Shown here: positions 47,101 through 57,247 of the stretch, piece after piece
Numbering within the stretch: the stretch's first letter is position 1
How the letters are laid out: each line of letters begins with the position of its first letter
NCBI GenBank assembly: GCA_015680685.1
Contig: MNCI01005010.1
Span: forward strand, 83,331 to 147,330
Direction of reading: 5' to 3'
DNA from: Gnetum montanum
Taxonomy: Eukaryota > Streptophyta > Gnetopsida > Gnetales > Gnetaceae
DNA length: 64,000 nucleotides
The notes under the pieces: model-generated
Databases searched by the model: none
What the model was told of the DNA's origin: nothing
Seen by the model: only the letters and a program-made list of their open reading frames with translations
Program-made: the position numbers and the translations under genes

Positions 47101-48323
47101 TACTATGGTAATGTGTCACCAACACTGATGATTGTTTCTGTTAGGAGCTCGTCTCCGATGGGATCCCACGGAGCCCATTGATTTGGACACAGTAGAGCCA
47201 CCATCCAATGAAGCAGCCGTGCCATGTCACATTTATGAGGAAATGCATAAATGTGCGTTACGCTTGACACGCTCCTTATGGGAGAGTAAGGGTGTCAATG
47301 AGACCCTCTGGAAAAGGCTGCAGAGGACTGAGTAGAGGGAGGAGTCTTTGACCAAAGAGGTCAGAGACCTCAGATCATGGTGCGACTTCCTATAGGCGCA
47401 AACAACAGGGGATGAATACTGGCGTACTGTTGTTGTCGATTACTCACGTTATTGGACTGCCATCAAAAATAGCATACAAACTTGTCAGGTGTTAGTGGAG
47501 CAGCAAATGTAGATAGAGCTCCTAGCTTAGAAGAGCCAGGATTGGAGGGACTATTGTGCAAGCATGCAAGAATGGGGGCAGAAGGAGAAGGATCATAAGC
47601 ATTTGTACAAGCGGGAGAGCATTGCTTATTAGAAACTCTACCGCGACTCTGCCGTCAGGACCCATCCTTGGAAGTCTTCATGGATGTCATCGGAGCTTCT
47701 GAAGCCTTCAAGAAATTTGAAGAGCAGGTGACTGTAAGTGCATCCCCGGAAAGGGCGATGACTCTTCCTGGGTGTCAAGCTACAATCCCTACTTTCTTCC
47801 CGGACCCACCTCGCTGGAGCAGCGTGGAGAAAGGGAAAGTGAAGACCGGAGCTGCCTTGGGGATGGATGTATGGCCAGATCTAATGGAGGAAGAGATCAT
47901 GAAGCACCTGTGGGCTGGCCTGGATAAGCTTCCCTTTGCTGTGGAAGCAGGGTCGTCGCAAGTAAGTTTATGCATGACTTAGTTTGCATTTTCTAATTAT
48001 GATGTTAAGTGTTGTGTAGCTAATGTACTTACTGTTCGTAGGTACCAACTGAGGATAGGGAAGACAAGCCAGGTGAGGAGTCAGCAGAGGGAGCGGCAGA
48101 AGTAGAGGAAGAAGCAGAGGAGGAAGCAATGGAATAAGCAACGGAAGAAGCAGAGGAAGAGCGTCCTCCCGTGGAACCGGCACCGGAACGAGGACCTCAC
48201 GAAGAGGACATTCTTGGTGAAAGAATCATTCCCAGAAATGACAACCCATTGGAGGACGACCCATTAGGATTGGATCTGGATTTGCGAGATATCGGCGACA
48301 GTGGTAGTAGAGGAAATGCATAA
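44200..48323 (+). pseudogene. Spliced antisense passenger gene of element D, function unknown
   Basis: Eight exons on plus, opposite to gag and pol: 44200-44318, 44557-45038, 45157-45431, 45520-46560, 46641-46868, 46939-47067, 47145-47961, 48042-48323. All introns have GT and AG ends. Phases agree at every junction except after exon 1 and across exon 7, where a one-base shift lies near 47670. About 1,120 codons. The start is basic (MAPKIKRKNAKLAKIDE). Exon 2 has a hydrophobic run (TLKPTLIVLDIVGVLCC). Exons 3-4 hold LGWLHDDWTLDPPLTIEDV and FNWASYFAKGLCNEMIKLR. Exons 5 and 8 are acidic, and 8 is Glu-rich. Stops at 44734, 45657, about 46245, about 46471, several in exon 7 and 48135 fit C-to-T decay. 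Parts of the gene recur in element A. A plant-mobile-domain-like or transposase-derived origin is possible but unproven. Confidence 0.8.
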
Positions 48324-48416
48324 TTATGATTTATGCATAGTTTTATTTGATGGTGAAGTGAAGCATTGTTTTAGGAATGACTGAAAAGATGTGTTATAAA
48401 ACCTGGTGGATGTTTT
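48324..48416. other. Short spacer between the antisense gene and the sequence gap
   Basis: Contains nothing recognisable; probably the 3' end of the antisense transcript unit and the linker of pol. Confidence 0.4.
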
Positions 48417-49054
48417 NNNNNNNNNNNNNNNNNNNNNNNNNNNNNNNNNNNNNNNNNNNNNNNNNNNNNNNNNNNNNNNNNNNNNNNNNNNNNNNNNNNN
48501 NNNNNNNNNNNNNNNNNNNNNNNNNNNNNNNNNNNNNNNNNNNNNNNNNNNNNNNNNNNNNNNNNNNNNNNNNNNNNNNNNNNNNNNNNNNNNNNNNNNN
48601 NNNNNNNNNNNNNNNNNNNNNNNNNNNNNNNNNNNNNNNNNNNNNNNNNNNNNNNNNNNNNNNNNNNNNNNNNNNNNNNNNNNNNNNNNNNNNNNNNNNN
48701 NNNNNNNNNNNNNNNNNNNNNNNNNNNNNNNNNNNNNNNNNNNNNNNNNNNNNNNNNNNNNNNNNNNNNNNNNNNNNNNNNNNNNNNNNNNNNNNNNNNN
48801 NNNNNNNNNNNNNNNNNNNNNNNNNNNNNNNNNNNNNNNNNNNNNNNNNNNNNNNNNNNNNNNNNNNNNNNNNNNNNNNNNNNNNNNNNNNNNNNNNNNN
48901 NNNNNNNNNNNNNNNNNNNNNNNNNNNNNNNNNNNNNNNNNNNNNNNNNNNNNNNNNNNNNNNNNNNNNNNNNNNNNNNNNNNNNNNNNNNNNNNNNNNN
49001 NNNNNNNNNNNNNNNNNNNNNNNNNNNNNNNNNNNNNNNNNNNNNNNNNNNNNN
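48417..49054. other. Assembly gap (638 unknown bases)
   Basis: A run of N inside element D. It hides the end of protease and the start of the linker. Long open frames across it are artefacts. Identical CTAGC repeats outside both LTRs show that both sides belong to one insertion, though the gap length may be an estimate. Confidence 0.98.
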
Positions 49055-49620
49055 AAGGTGGCCTCTGTTGGGAACTGGTCACCCGCCACAAACTCGATGC
49101 GCACCGTCCCCTTGACTTGAACCTATGCCCCGTTGAACGATTTACGTAGGCCGTTGTTGTGGGAGTGATCTGGTCGACCAGTCCCAACCTATCCACGATG
49201 GAATAGGGAATGACGTTGGTAGCTACGCCATCGTCCACGTGTACTCTCCGGATCCGGTATTGACCGACTCAGATAGTGATAAACATAGGTTCGGTTGTCA
49301 CCGGACCTTTGTCTGGATCGTCTTTCACAGACTCATTGTGGAAGGTCAGTGGGGTAGGCCTAGTCTGCTCAGCCTCAAAAGGAAACATAACAGCGTGGAT
49401 CACTTCCTCTTCCTCTGGTAAACTGGCATCCACTGATATGGATGTCAGCATGTGTACCATGGCCTCACGGTATTCGCAAGATGTCATAAGCAAGTCGTAC
49501 AGGCTCGGCATTGTGTTTTTCTGTTTAAGAGCCTGTTTGACTTGCGTAAATGCATCAAGGAGGTTCTTCTCTCGGCCATGTTGCTTGCATCCCTTGTCCT
49601 CTTCCATTCACCCCAAGAGA
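49055..49620 (-). pseudogene. Protease of element D, N-terminal part
   Basis: 49269-49607 leads in with YREAMVHMLTSISVDASLP and TPLTFHNESVKDDPDKGP. Then comes RIRRVHVDDGVATNVIPYSI and VDRLGLVDQITP at about 49255-49160. This is the D-x-G region and following helix of a Ty3/gypsy aspartic protease (usual form VLVDxGSxxNVxP). The remainder enters the gap. It cleaves Gag and Pol. Confidence 0.85.
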
Positions 49621-49629
49621 TGGATCTCT

Positions 49630-52440
49630 CGAGGTGGAACAGTGTTGGCTGAAGGGCTACTCTTTTCCTTGCCAAGAGGAGGCGACTGCGTTTCTGTATC
49701 GTTATCTTGCTTCTGAGGCATAGACAAGGGTGTAGAGGCCAGGGGCCTAGGCTTAGGGAAGCCGAGCGTAAAGTGGTCCTTTGTTGCGTTAACTGAGGTG
49801 TCCTCTCCCTTTCGCTTGGGAGGCGATGGTTGGTTATTCTAGCTAGAGGTCTGCCCCTGCGTGAGAGGAGCAGCCTGTGGTTTTGACACCCTGATAATAA
49901 AGGGCACTCTTGGCATGGACGCGGATAAAGCCGCGGCTTGAGTGTTGTTGCGTGACTGAGGGTTTATGTGAAAGGTGCCCGTATAATGAAGGGTGGCCTC
50001 GAGACGCCACTAGCTGCCGATGAAATGGTTGGTCCCCTGAGTGAGCTGGCAGGTACGTGCAAAAAAAAAAGCTATTTTGGCGGTCCCTTACGCTCACCGT
50101 CCGTACTCACCACAGTGATTGTATAAGGATCATTGTTTGCATTCAACGGGTCCTTATATACATGCAGTGTTTGGTTTTCTGGACGCGTCAGGTTACTGCT
50201 GTCTAATTTTAGATGACCTTCGTCGATCATGCGTTGAATGTCGTCCTTTAATGCCCAGCAGTAATCCGTGTCGTGATCACACATCTGGTGGTAGTCACAG
50301 AAATGGTCCAGCCTGAAAGATCTTGGAACTGCTGGTTCGTTGGGTAAGGCTAAGGAAGGGTTCTTCAGCAATTCACAGTGATGTCTGTGACGATTCAGAG
50401 CTTCCTCGGACACCTTCTTAGGCTGAATGTGCCCTGCTGCTAACAGTTGTTTCAACAGTTCGGAATGTTTCACAGGCAAGGTCACATATTTTGAACGATC
50501 TTTATGCTCAAAAGTTGGCTTTGGCTGGGGGGGCCCTTCAGGGGTAGTTGCGTCTTAGCTGGTGCCGAAACCAGTCGTGGCCTCAGGCACTATTGTAGGT
50601 GCCTTCTTGTTCTTGTTCTTTGCGCCTTCAGCCAACGCGGCTACTGTCGTTATTGCCGCCTTACCCTTGTCCTTGGCCTTGTTGTGTGCGTTCTGGTAAG
50701 CAACATACGTCAGGTCTTTGTTGGCCTCCGCAGCATCTTGGATGCTTCTAACTTGAGCGAAGGCCTGATATAAAGAGTTAGGAGAAAGGTAATACAACTT
50801 TGACTTAATAAAGTCGTTGACCGCTCCTTTGAATATCGCCAGCATATGTGAGTCTGTGATTGGCTCGTGGATCTCATTCAAAGTAGCGTTCCATCGCTGT
50901 ATAAACTTTTGGATGGGCTCGAGCAGGTCTTGTTTCACCCCCATGAGCTGATCCAGCGTGACTTCCAGCTTCATGTTGTATTTGAAGCGGGTCACAAATT
51001 GGGTCAGCAGCTCTTCCAAGGTTAAAATGGAAGAGAATGGGAGGGCTCGGTACCAGTCCAATGCTTTCCCTGTTAATGACATTGCAAAGACTCTGATAAT
51101 CATATGTGGCCACTGTTGTAGCAACAAGGATTCAAATCGAAAGGTGACTAAGTGAGCGTTGGGATCTCCCTCCCCATTGTACTTGGTGAAATGAGGGAGG
51201 GACATCCCTGGCTACAGTGACAGCATTGACACCGCTGGACTAATCGGATCATCCTGATAAAAGTCCATGACCTGGATGATATTAGAACTAGTGGCTTTGA
51301 GGCGTCGAACCTCCTCGGTAAGAGTCTGGATAAGCTGGAAGGCCTGGTCCAAACCTGTGGACGGCGGTGCCTGTGCAGAAGGAATAGGAGGTTGGACCGG
51401 GCGGGCTTGGCTGGCTGCTTGTGGGGCGGGGATCCCTACAGGCGGAGGGGTCTGTGAAGACCACCACCTACTGGTTTGTGAAGAGGGGTTAGCTGCTGCC
51501 TACTGCGTAGGATAAGGGTAGATATATTGTGGGACTCCCTGTGGGACCTGCGTTGCAGGTGCAACGGAGTATTGTGCACAATACAGCGCAGACCGGTTGT
51601 GTTGCACTACAGGGTTGGCCCACGGAACAGCTGCAGGCTGTTGTATGTATCCTTGTGGCTGAACAGTCGTGGTGATCTGTTGAGTTGGAGGGGGTGGAAA
51701 AATCTGCACTGGGCGAGTTGTTGATACGGTGTAAGATTGTATCTGAGGGATGAAATGGGGCGCGGTGGTCGCCGGGACCATCACTGGAATGCCAAGTATC
51801 CGCGGTGATGAAACCACCCCCACATTATTATGAGGCATTTGTGCTTGCAGCCCAGACGGTTGCGCGGTGGCCTGCGGAAGGACAGGAATGTGCATCTACG
51901 TGGTCATGGCTGGGTCAAGAGGGGCAGCCTCTCCGTTGAAAGGAAACAAGGGATTTATGTACGTGTGAGGGCTCAGAGTATGGAACGAATGTTCTGACTG
52001 GGCCACCAATTCATCCTCTTCCTCTTCCCCATGCTGGGGCTCCAAAGTAGCCTGTGAAGCCTGGCTTTTGGCCATGACCAACTGTGTTATAAGTTCGTGT
52101 TGGTGTTCGGTCAAGGGAATTATGTCATAAGCTGTTGGCTTGAAATCATAGCTCCCTCGGTGGAGCACCTCAAAGTTTCGCTTTCCTTCGACTTCGGCTC
52201 AGCTAAGAGCTAGCTTTGCCTAGATCTTAACACATATAAAGTTATATTCTTTAGGGGTTATGACCGTGAAAACAGGCTCTTTTCCCTGAAGCCTTAATGA
52301 CCAGCGCAGTGGCCCCTGAGATCCCGTTGCACCAGGAGCTGGCCTAGTGACCTCGAGAGGGTTCACAGATGTGGCACCCAAATTGGCAGGGACCATGGAC
52401 GTTGTGGTTGTGTAAAAGGAATCCATTGATTAATGAGATT
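49630..52440 (-). pseudogene. Gag of element D with zinc knuckle
   Basis: One minus frame from MDSFYTTTTSMVPANLG (52426) to near 50072, broken by about five stops, mostly TAG. N-terminal part Pro/Gln-rich (51500-51895). The capsid core in 50555-51205 has LPHFTKYNGEGDPNAHLVTF, GKALDWYRALPFSSI, QFVTRFKYNM and FIQRWNATLNEI. The nucleocapsid in 50072-50485 has DHFCDYHQMCDHDTDYCWAL, a variant zinc knuckle, then DIQRMIDEGHLK, typical of Tat elements. Downstream (49630-50070) is a degenerate proline-rich linker to protease. Forms the particle and binds RNA. Confidence 0.9.
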
Positions 52441-52645
52441 GAGAGTGACTGGCAATCGGATCTAAAAAATGGCTGGCAACAAAAGCACAAATAGGCTTTC
52501 TACCCTGTAGGATTTCAAAGAAATCGTCCTTGTGACTGATCTACACCACACGATTTGCCGTAAACTTCCTTAGTGGTATTACATCTACGGTTTAGGGTAT
52601 GGATCGCTAACAGGGCTACCCAAAATATTCAGATCGGAGCCAAAA

Positions 52646-52671
52646 GGCCCTCCTTCTAGCGCCAGAAAAAC
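52646..52671 (-). other. Primer-binding site of element D
   Basis: On minus, TGGCGCTAGAAGGAGGGCC lies seven bases from the LTR end. It should pair with the 3' end of a tRNA ending CCCTCCTTCTAGCGCCA. It is not the usual tRNA-Asp site. The same site, decayed, is at 105 and 18003, which ties D and A together. Confidence 0.8.
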
Positions 52672-53951
52672 TGTAACGACGGAAAATGTCGGCAGCTGGA
52701 AAATACCGAATGAATTCTGTGTACACAGTCTTAATCCACGGATCTGTGCGAGGGCTATGCTGGAAAAATGAATCCGCGGTGCCCTGAACAGTCTTGTTGA
52801 TCAGACAGGGACTTACTAATTAGTAAACCGATGAATATCCCGTGGGATGATCTGATTTGAGAAATTGTAAAATGAGGGGAAAACAACGTAGACAAATTGT
52901 AACGATGATAACGCTAAACACGATAAGAAGAGGCTGAAACGAGAGAAACACGTAGTTTCAAAATCTACGCTTTGACTTGAAAAATGTATATTTCATATGC
53001 CACGTTACAGTGGGGAAACCCCGATTGCTCGATGTGAAGCAAGCAAAAAACAACAAGAAAATTGTCCAAACAGAAGTCCGATCTACCTCGTGGGCTAAAG
53101 CCGGGATGCAAGGAAGGTCAAGCTCTGATGTCTACCGATCGACTGTTTCCAATCAATAGAGTCTTCCCCAGCAGACTGATTACTCCTGTGGCCAGTGCTC
53201 AAAGCGAACTGTGCTCTGTTTCTGCCAGAAGGTGATGCTGTCAACAATTGCCAAAGCGCTGCTCTCTGTATCTCTGCTCAAAAATGATAAGTGCTCAAGT
53301 GCTCAGAAAAAATGCCTTTGCTCCTTTGATTTGCCAACCCCTGTATCTTTGTCAACTGGGGTATTTATATGTTGCGACGTCCAGTGGAAACGGCGCAACC
53401 TTGGTGATGTGTACCCTGAATGTTTCGGGTACTGTTGGTTTGACCATTTTTGCGTCAAACTTCATGCCTATGCACAATACGCTCATTTGCGTATTGTGCG
53501 TGTGAAGAAGAGGTGCACGTCGGGCACATTTCAACTATCTTTGGGTTATATTACGCTCATTCACGCTGTGTTGCGTGTATGAGCATAACGTAACACGAAA
53601 GCAAAGGATTCAAACTGTTTTACGCTTGTTTATGCAGCAGTGCATAATGGAGCATAAATAATGTTTAGACTGGCAACGCAATACGCTGTGATACACTATG
53701 TTGTGTAATGAGCGTAAAATGTGGCATGTGATACACTGCGTTGCGTAGCGAGCGTAAAATGATTTATCTATGCGCCAAAAAAGGTTGATCTGTTGCACTA
53801 CTCTAGACTTTGCCTTTGCCCTTTTGTGAAGCTCATTATGTTGTCATTCGTAACAGAGCGTAAACTTTTCCTTGAAGAAAAGTTGAAATGCGCCCTCGCC
53901 TGAATTGCGAATCTTTACCCGAGGAAGACTCACAATTTTCACAGTGTTTCA
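52672..53951 (-). repeat. 5' LTR of element D
   Basis: Mate of 37518-38795 and nearly identical. TATA region CATATAAATACCC on minus at about 53360-53372. The 13-bp inverted repeat is kept with one change at about 53467-53498. Confidence 0.95.
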
Positions 53952-53956
53952 CTAGC
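53952..53956. repeat. Target-site duplication of element D, right copy
   Basis: CTAGC, identical to 37513-37517. Confidence 0.95.
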
Positions 53957-54780
53957 CATTTTGAATGACATTATATTAATACTAGCTCCTAAATCCAATA
54001 GGGCATTCTTAATAATTTATTCATTTATTTTAATTGGAATGGTTGGGACACATGGATCTTGATGTTTTGGGACTTCATGACTTTTTATAAGTTTAGAAAG
54101 ATTATCAACTAAATAAACTTGTATACAAATCTTTCCTTTTCTTCTCCTATTTCATAACTCCTTTAAGTACTTAGCATAGAGAGGTGTTTCTTTTACTACT
54201 TGCTTCAAAGGAATATGTAAGTATAATTCACTGAACATTTTTTCAAGGGGGGCTTTAGTTGTAAAGTCCTCCTGTAATCATTTAGGAAAAGGAGGTAAAT
54301 TTACTTGTCTAGGAGGCATTGGTTGTTCCTTTTCCCTAGTTGGTTGATCTTCCTCCCCCTCAATCACTACTTGTGATTGGACTTTTTCTTGTGTCCCTAT
54401 TTCTTGAAATCAAACCTTCTTTTTGGATTTAGGCTCAACCATTTTTCTACTTCTAGTAATGATGGAACGCATTTGTTCATTTCTTTTTCTTTGAGATGTC
54501 AGATTTGGTTCAAGTTGGAATGGTAATTCATTCTTGGTTGGATCCTAAAATATTATCTGTGTTTCACTCCTAAACTATCTACTTTCCTTAGTGAAGGAAG
54601 TAAGGATTTGAATAAGTTTATCCAAATTTTGATTAGTTGGACTTTTGAATTGTCTAAAATTATTTTCAAGATATTTTTGTCAGTAAGGTATTCTTTGTGG
54701 AAAGCTCATTATTGGTTGACTTTTATATTGTTTAAAAGCCTTTATTGATTCTTTTTCTTTCTCATGACAATATAAAGTGG
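53957..54780 (-). pseudogene. Protease first half and upstream linker of element E
   Basis: Read on minus near 54006-53957: KNALLDLGASINIMSFKM, the catalytic D-x-G motif of an Athila-type protease, cut by D immediately afterwards. Upstream (54030-54600) is the Glu/Lys-rich linker seen before protease in Athila elements. Several stops. Confidence 0.8.
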
Positions 54781-55760
54781 TGTAGTCATGTTATGAACTA
54801 CTACAAGTATTACATGCTTCACTTTAAACTCCATAAGCTTGTTTTCTAATTAATCGTGTTAACTAATTAACTTTCTTATTCAATTTCTTAGTTTGTTGGG
54901 TCATATCTTGCATAATGTTGGGTTTTGGTCATCTCTTACTTTGGTCTACTAATGAATCTATAATTCTCCAACTATCTTCTAGTATTACATTCAAAATATT
55001 TCCATCACATGCAAAGTCAACATTTTTCATATAGTAGGATAACAGGCCTTCTACAAAGATTTGGATAAGCTGATGGATGGGCAATTTGTGATTTGGATTT
55101 TTCAAACATGATCCCTTGAACCTATCAAAAGTACTCTCATAATCTTCATCTTCATGTTGCATAAAAATCATTATTTGTTTCCTTAATGAATACAAACTAT
55201 CATTAGAGAGAAATATTTGGAGAAAAGCATCCTTAAATTCATCTCATGAACTAATTTGTGTTCTAAAGGTTTGTAGCCAAAAATCAGCTTTATCCTTCAA
55301 AATTGATTTAAAAGCAATCATCTTAGTCCTATCAGCACTTTGTGGTTCTAACATTGCTAATGTGGTTTTGAAATCTCTAATGTGAGCGACTAGGTCTTCA
55401 TCATTTGTTCCCTTAAAGATAGGTAATAGATGAATGTTCTTAATTTCTACATCTCTTCCTTGTGGAAAAATTAATGGTCCTTGAGGTATAATCAGTTTTC
55501 TTTGATTCAATAAATCACCAAGAGTTTGTCCTTGGTGGGATTTCCTAGATGGAATATTGGAACTTAAACTTCCAAATAAAAGAGAAATTGAACCAAGAGA
55601 AAATGGAGGAGGTGTATGATGTGAAGATGATCCCATTGTGAAAGTAGAAATTGCTATTGGGGTTACAATAGGACTTGGTATAGAAACAGAGGCTATTAGT
55701 GAAATTAGAGTTTCTAAAATTGAAGTATTAATAGGTTGGGTAGTCACATTAGTTAAAATT
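54780..55760 (-). pseudogene. Gag of Athila-like element E
   Basis: 55244-55747: a Ser/Pro-rich start, then VEIKNIHLLPIFKGTNDEDL, VAHIRDFKTTLAMLEPQSAD and AFKSILKDKADFWLQTF. 54929-55195: LRKQIMIFMQHEDEDYESTF, DRFKGSCLKNPNHKL and LIQIFVEGLLSYYMKNVDFA. Order and spacing match Athila Gag (W..F, F.RF..LC..CP.H, LI..F..GL). Near 54800, CNTC and HDYTTLYC with a stop between suggest a decayed zinc knuckle. The two frames are joined across a stop and a short gap. Confidence 0.85.
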
Positions 55761-56358
55761 TCAATATTATTTAAATTCTATGATCCTAACCCCATAGTTG
55801 AACTCATAGTTTTTATTGTCGAGATTGTAATGTCAAAAACATTTGTAGAAATATCTATTGGGGGATTTTTCTCCTTAAAAGAAGAATTAAGATCTGGTTA
55901 TACTTTCTCCTCCTAATTTTTTTTAAGTTAAATTATGTCCATTTATAAAGGCTAGTGGTATTCCTAGAGGGTTAAATTCATGTTTGTTTTCTTGGTTGCT
56001 TAACAATCACATTATTATTTGGTACATTCATGGGCTACTAGTCCTAAAATTCTACAGATTAATTTAATTATTCCAACTATTGTTGCCTTGATTGCAAATT
56101 TCTTAATGGTTTCTATAGGTTGGAGAACAAGAGAGGCTGATTCTTGGGATTTTTCCTCATTCTTTAATTTCTTAATATAAGTAAAATAATTAAACAAAAC
56201 CATTTCTAAAACTACTTAACAAAATAAATGAAATGAAATGAAACAAAAAGAAATCAAAGCATACCTAAAAAAATATTAAATTTACATAATGAATTTGAAA
56301 TATAAATAACCCATGATGTCTATTAACTCTATCAACCTTCCCGATGGTGGTGCCAAAT
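55761..56358 (-). other. Leader and primer-binding site of element E
   Basis: On minus, TGGCACCACCATCGGGAAGG (56336-56355) adjoins the LTR and is a decayed tRNA-Asp-type site (TGGCGCCG..GGGGA), the Athila class. The rest is noncoding, with scattered short frames. Confidence 0.7.
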
Positions 56359-57247
56359 TGATGAGCTAGACAAAGTTTGGTGCTATATTACCTTAATAGT
56401 TATCTTTTGTTTTAGAGAATTCAACTCATCTATGAATAACCCATGAGTTGTATCCATGGAGGAATGGTTCAAAGTCAAAGATCATCAAGATAAAGACAAT
56501 TAGATCTAGATTCAAGTAAAAACATCATACTTATGGTTTTCATCCATAAGTAAAATCAATAATAATTTGCCTTAAAGATAGAATAATCTGATTAAACCAA
56601 ATTGAGATTGCATTAATTCATCAAAAATACAAAATTTTACAAAGGAAATGTCACCTAATTCGTGACCCTACTCTATAGTTTCCACAATGCAACAACTTCA
56701 TAGCCTTAACACATTAATGGTTGTTAATTGACACAAACCATTAACACATTTCTTTAATAATTTAGTACATGGAATTCAATCTAGTGTGGGTTCTTACTTG
56801 AGTTTGTTTCTCCTTTTCTTGTCTACATTTTTAGACTAAAATTTATACTATGAATAATGTACAAAATAATCATTTGGATAATCAATTGATATCAAAAATA
56901 TTGATATCCATCAATTTAGATCTGCATCGAAATATATTGCTGGTTTTATCATCCATGATCATCATTGTAATTCACCTATTTCTACATAAATCAATATCTT
57001 AGTTTACCTTTTAAGCCTTGTCCAACTACAACTCACACTATTGATTTTTATCACTAACTCTATGTGAATTAATAACATCGATATCGATCATCTTCATTCC
57101 TACAATTACCTACAATAAATAAGCTTAAAAATGGAAATTAGTACTTATTGATTTAAGCCACTAGAATCAATTATCTTCAATATACAAAATTAGTAAAAAA
57201 AATGCTAGTTTATGATTTTAAAACTAAAACAATTTTAGGCTTTAATA
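56359..57247 (-). repeat. 5' LTR of element E
   Basis: TGATGAGCTAGAC...TTTAATA, 889 bp, mate of 26587-27501. Followed leftward by the primer site and gag. A TATA box (AGTATAAATTTTAG on minus) lies near 56838. Confidence 0.8.

Larger units (their letters stand above)
37518..53951 (-). mobile_element. Tat-type Ty3/gypsy LTR retrotransposon (element D) carrying an antisense gene
   Basis: 16,434 bp with LTRs of 1278 and 1280 bp and perfect CTAGC target repeats. Minus-strand order: 5' LTR, primer site, gag, protease, an opposite-strand gene, reverse transcriptase, RNase H, second RNase H, integrase, tandem repeats, purine run, 3' LTR. The dual RNase H defines the Tat group. In-frame stops in gag, pol and the antisense gene make it inactive. 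The LTRs differ mostly by transitions, many at CpG. Extra genes on the antisense strand are known in Tat elements, usually between pol and the 3' LTR, so the place here is unusual. Confidence 0.93.

Noticed and set aside
48324-49238. Long open frames of 236-304 codons on both strands
   Set aside because: They consist almost wholly of the run of unknown bases; only the ends are real sequence.
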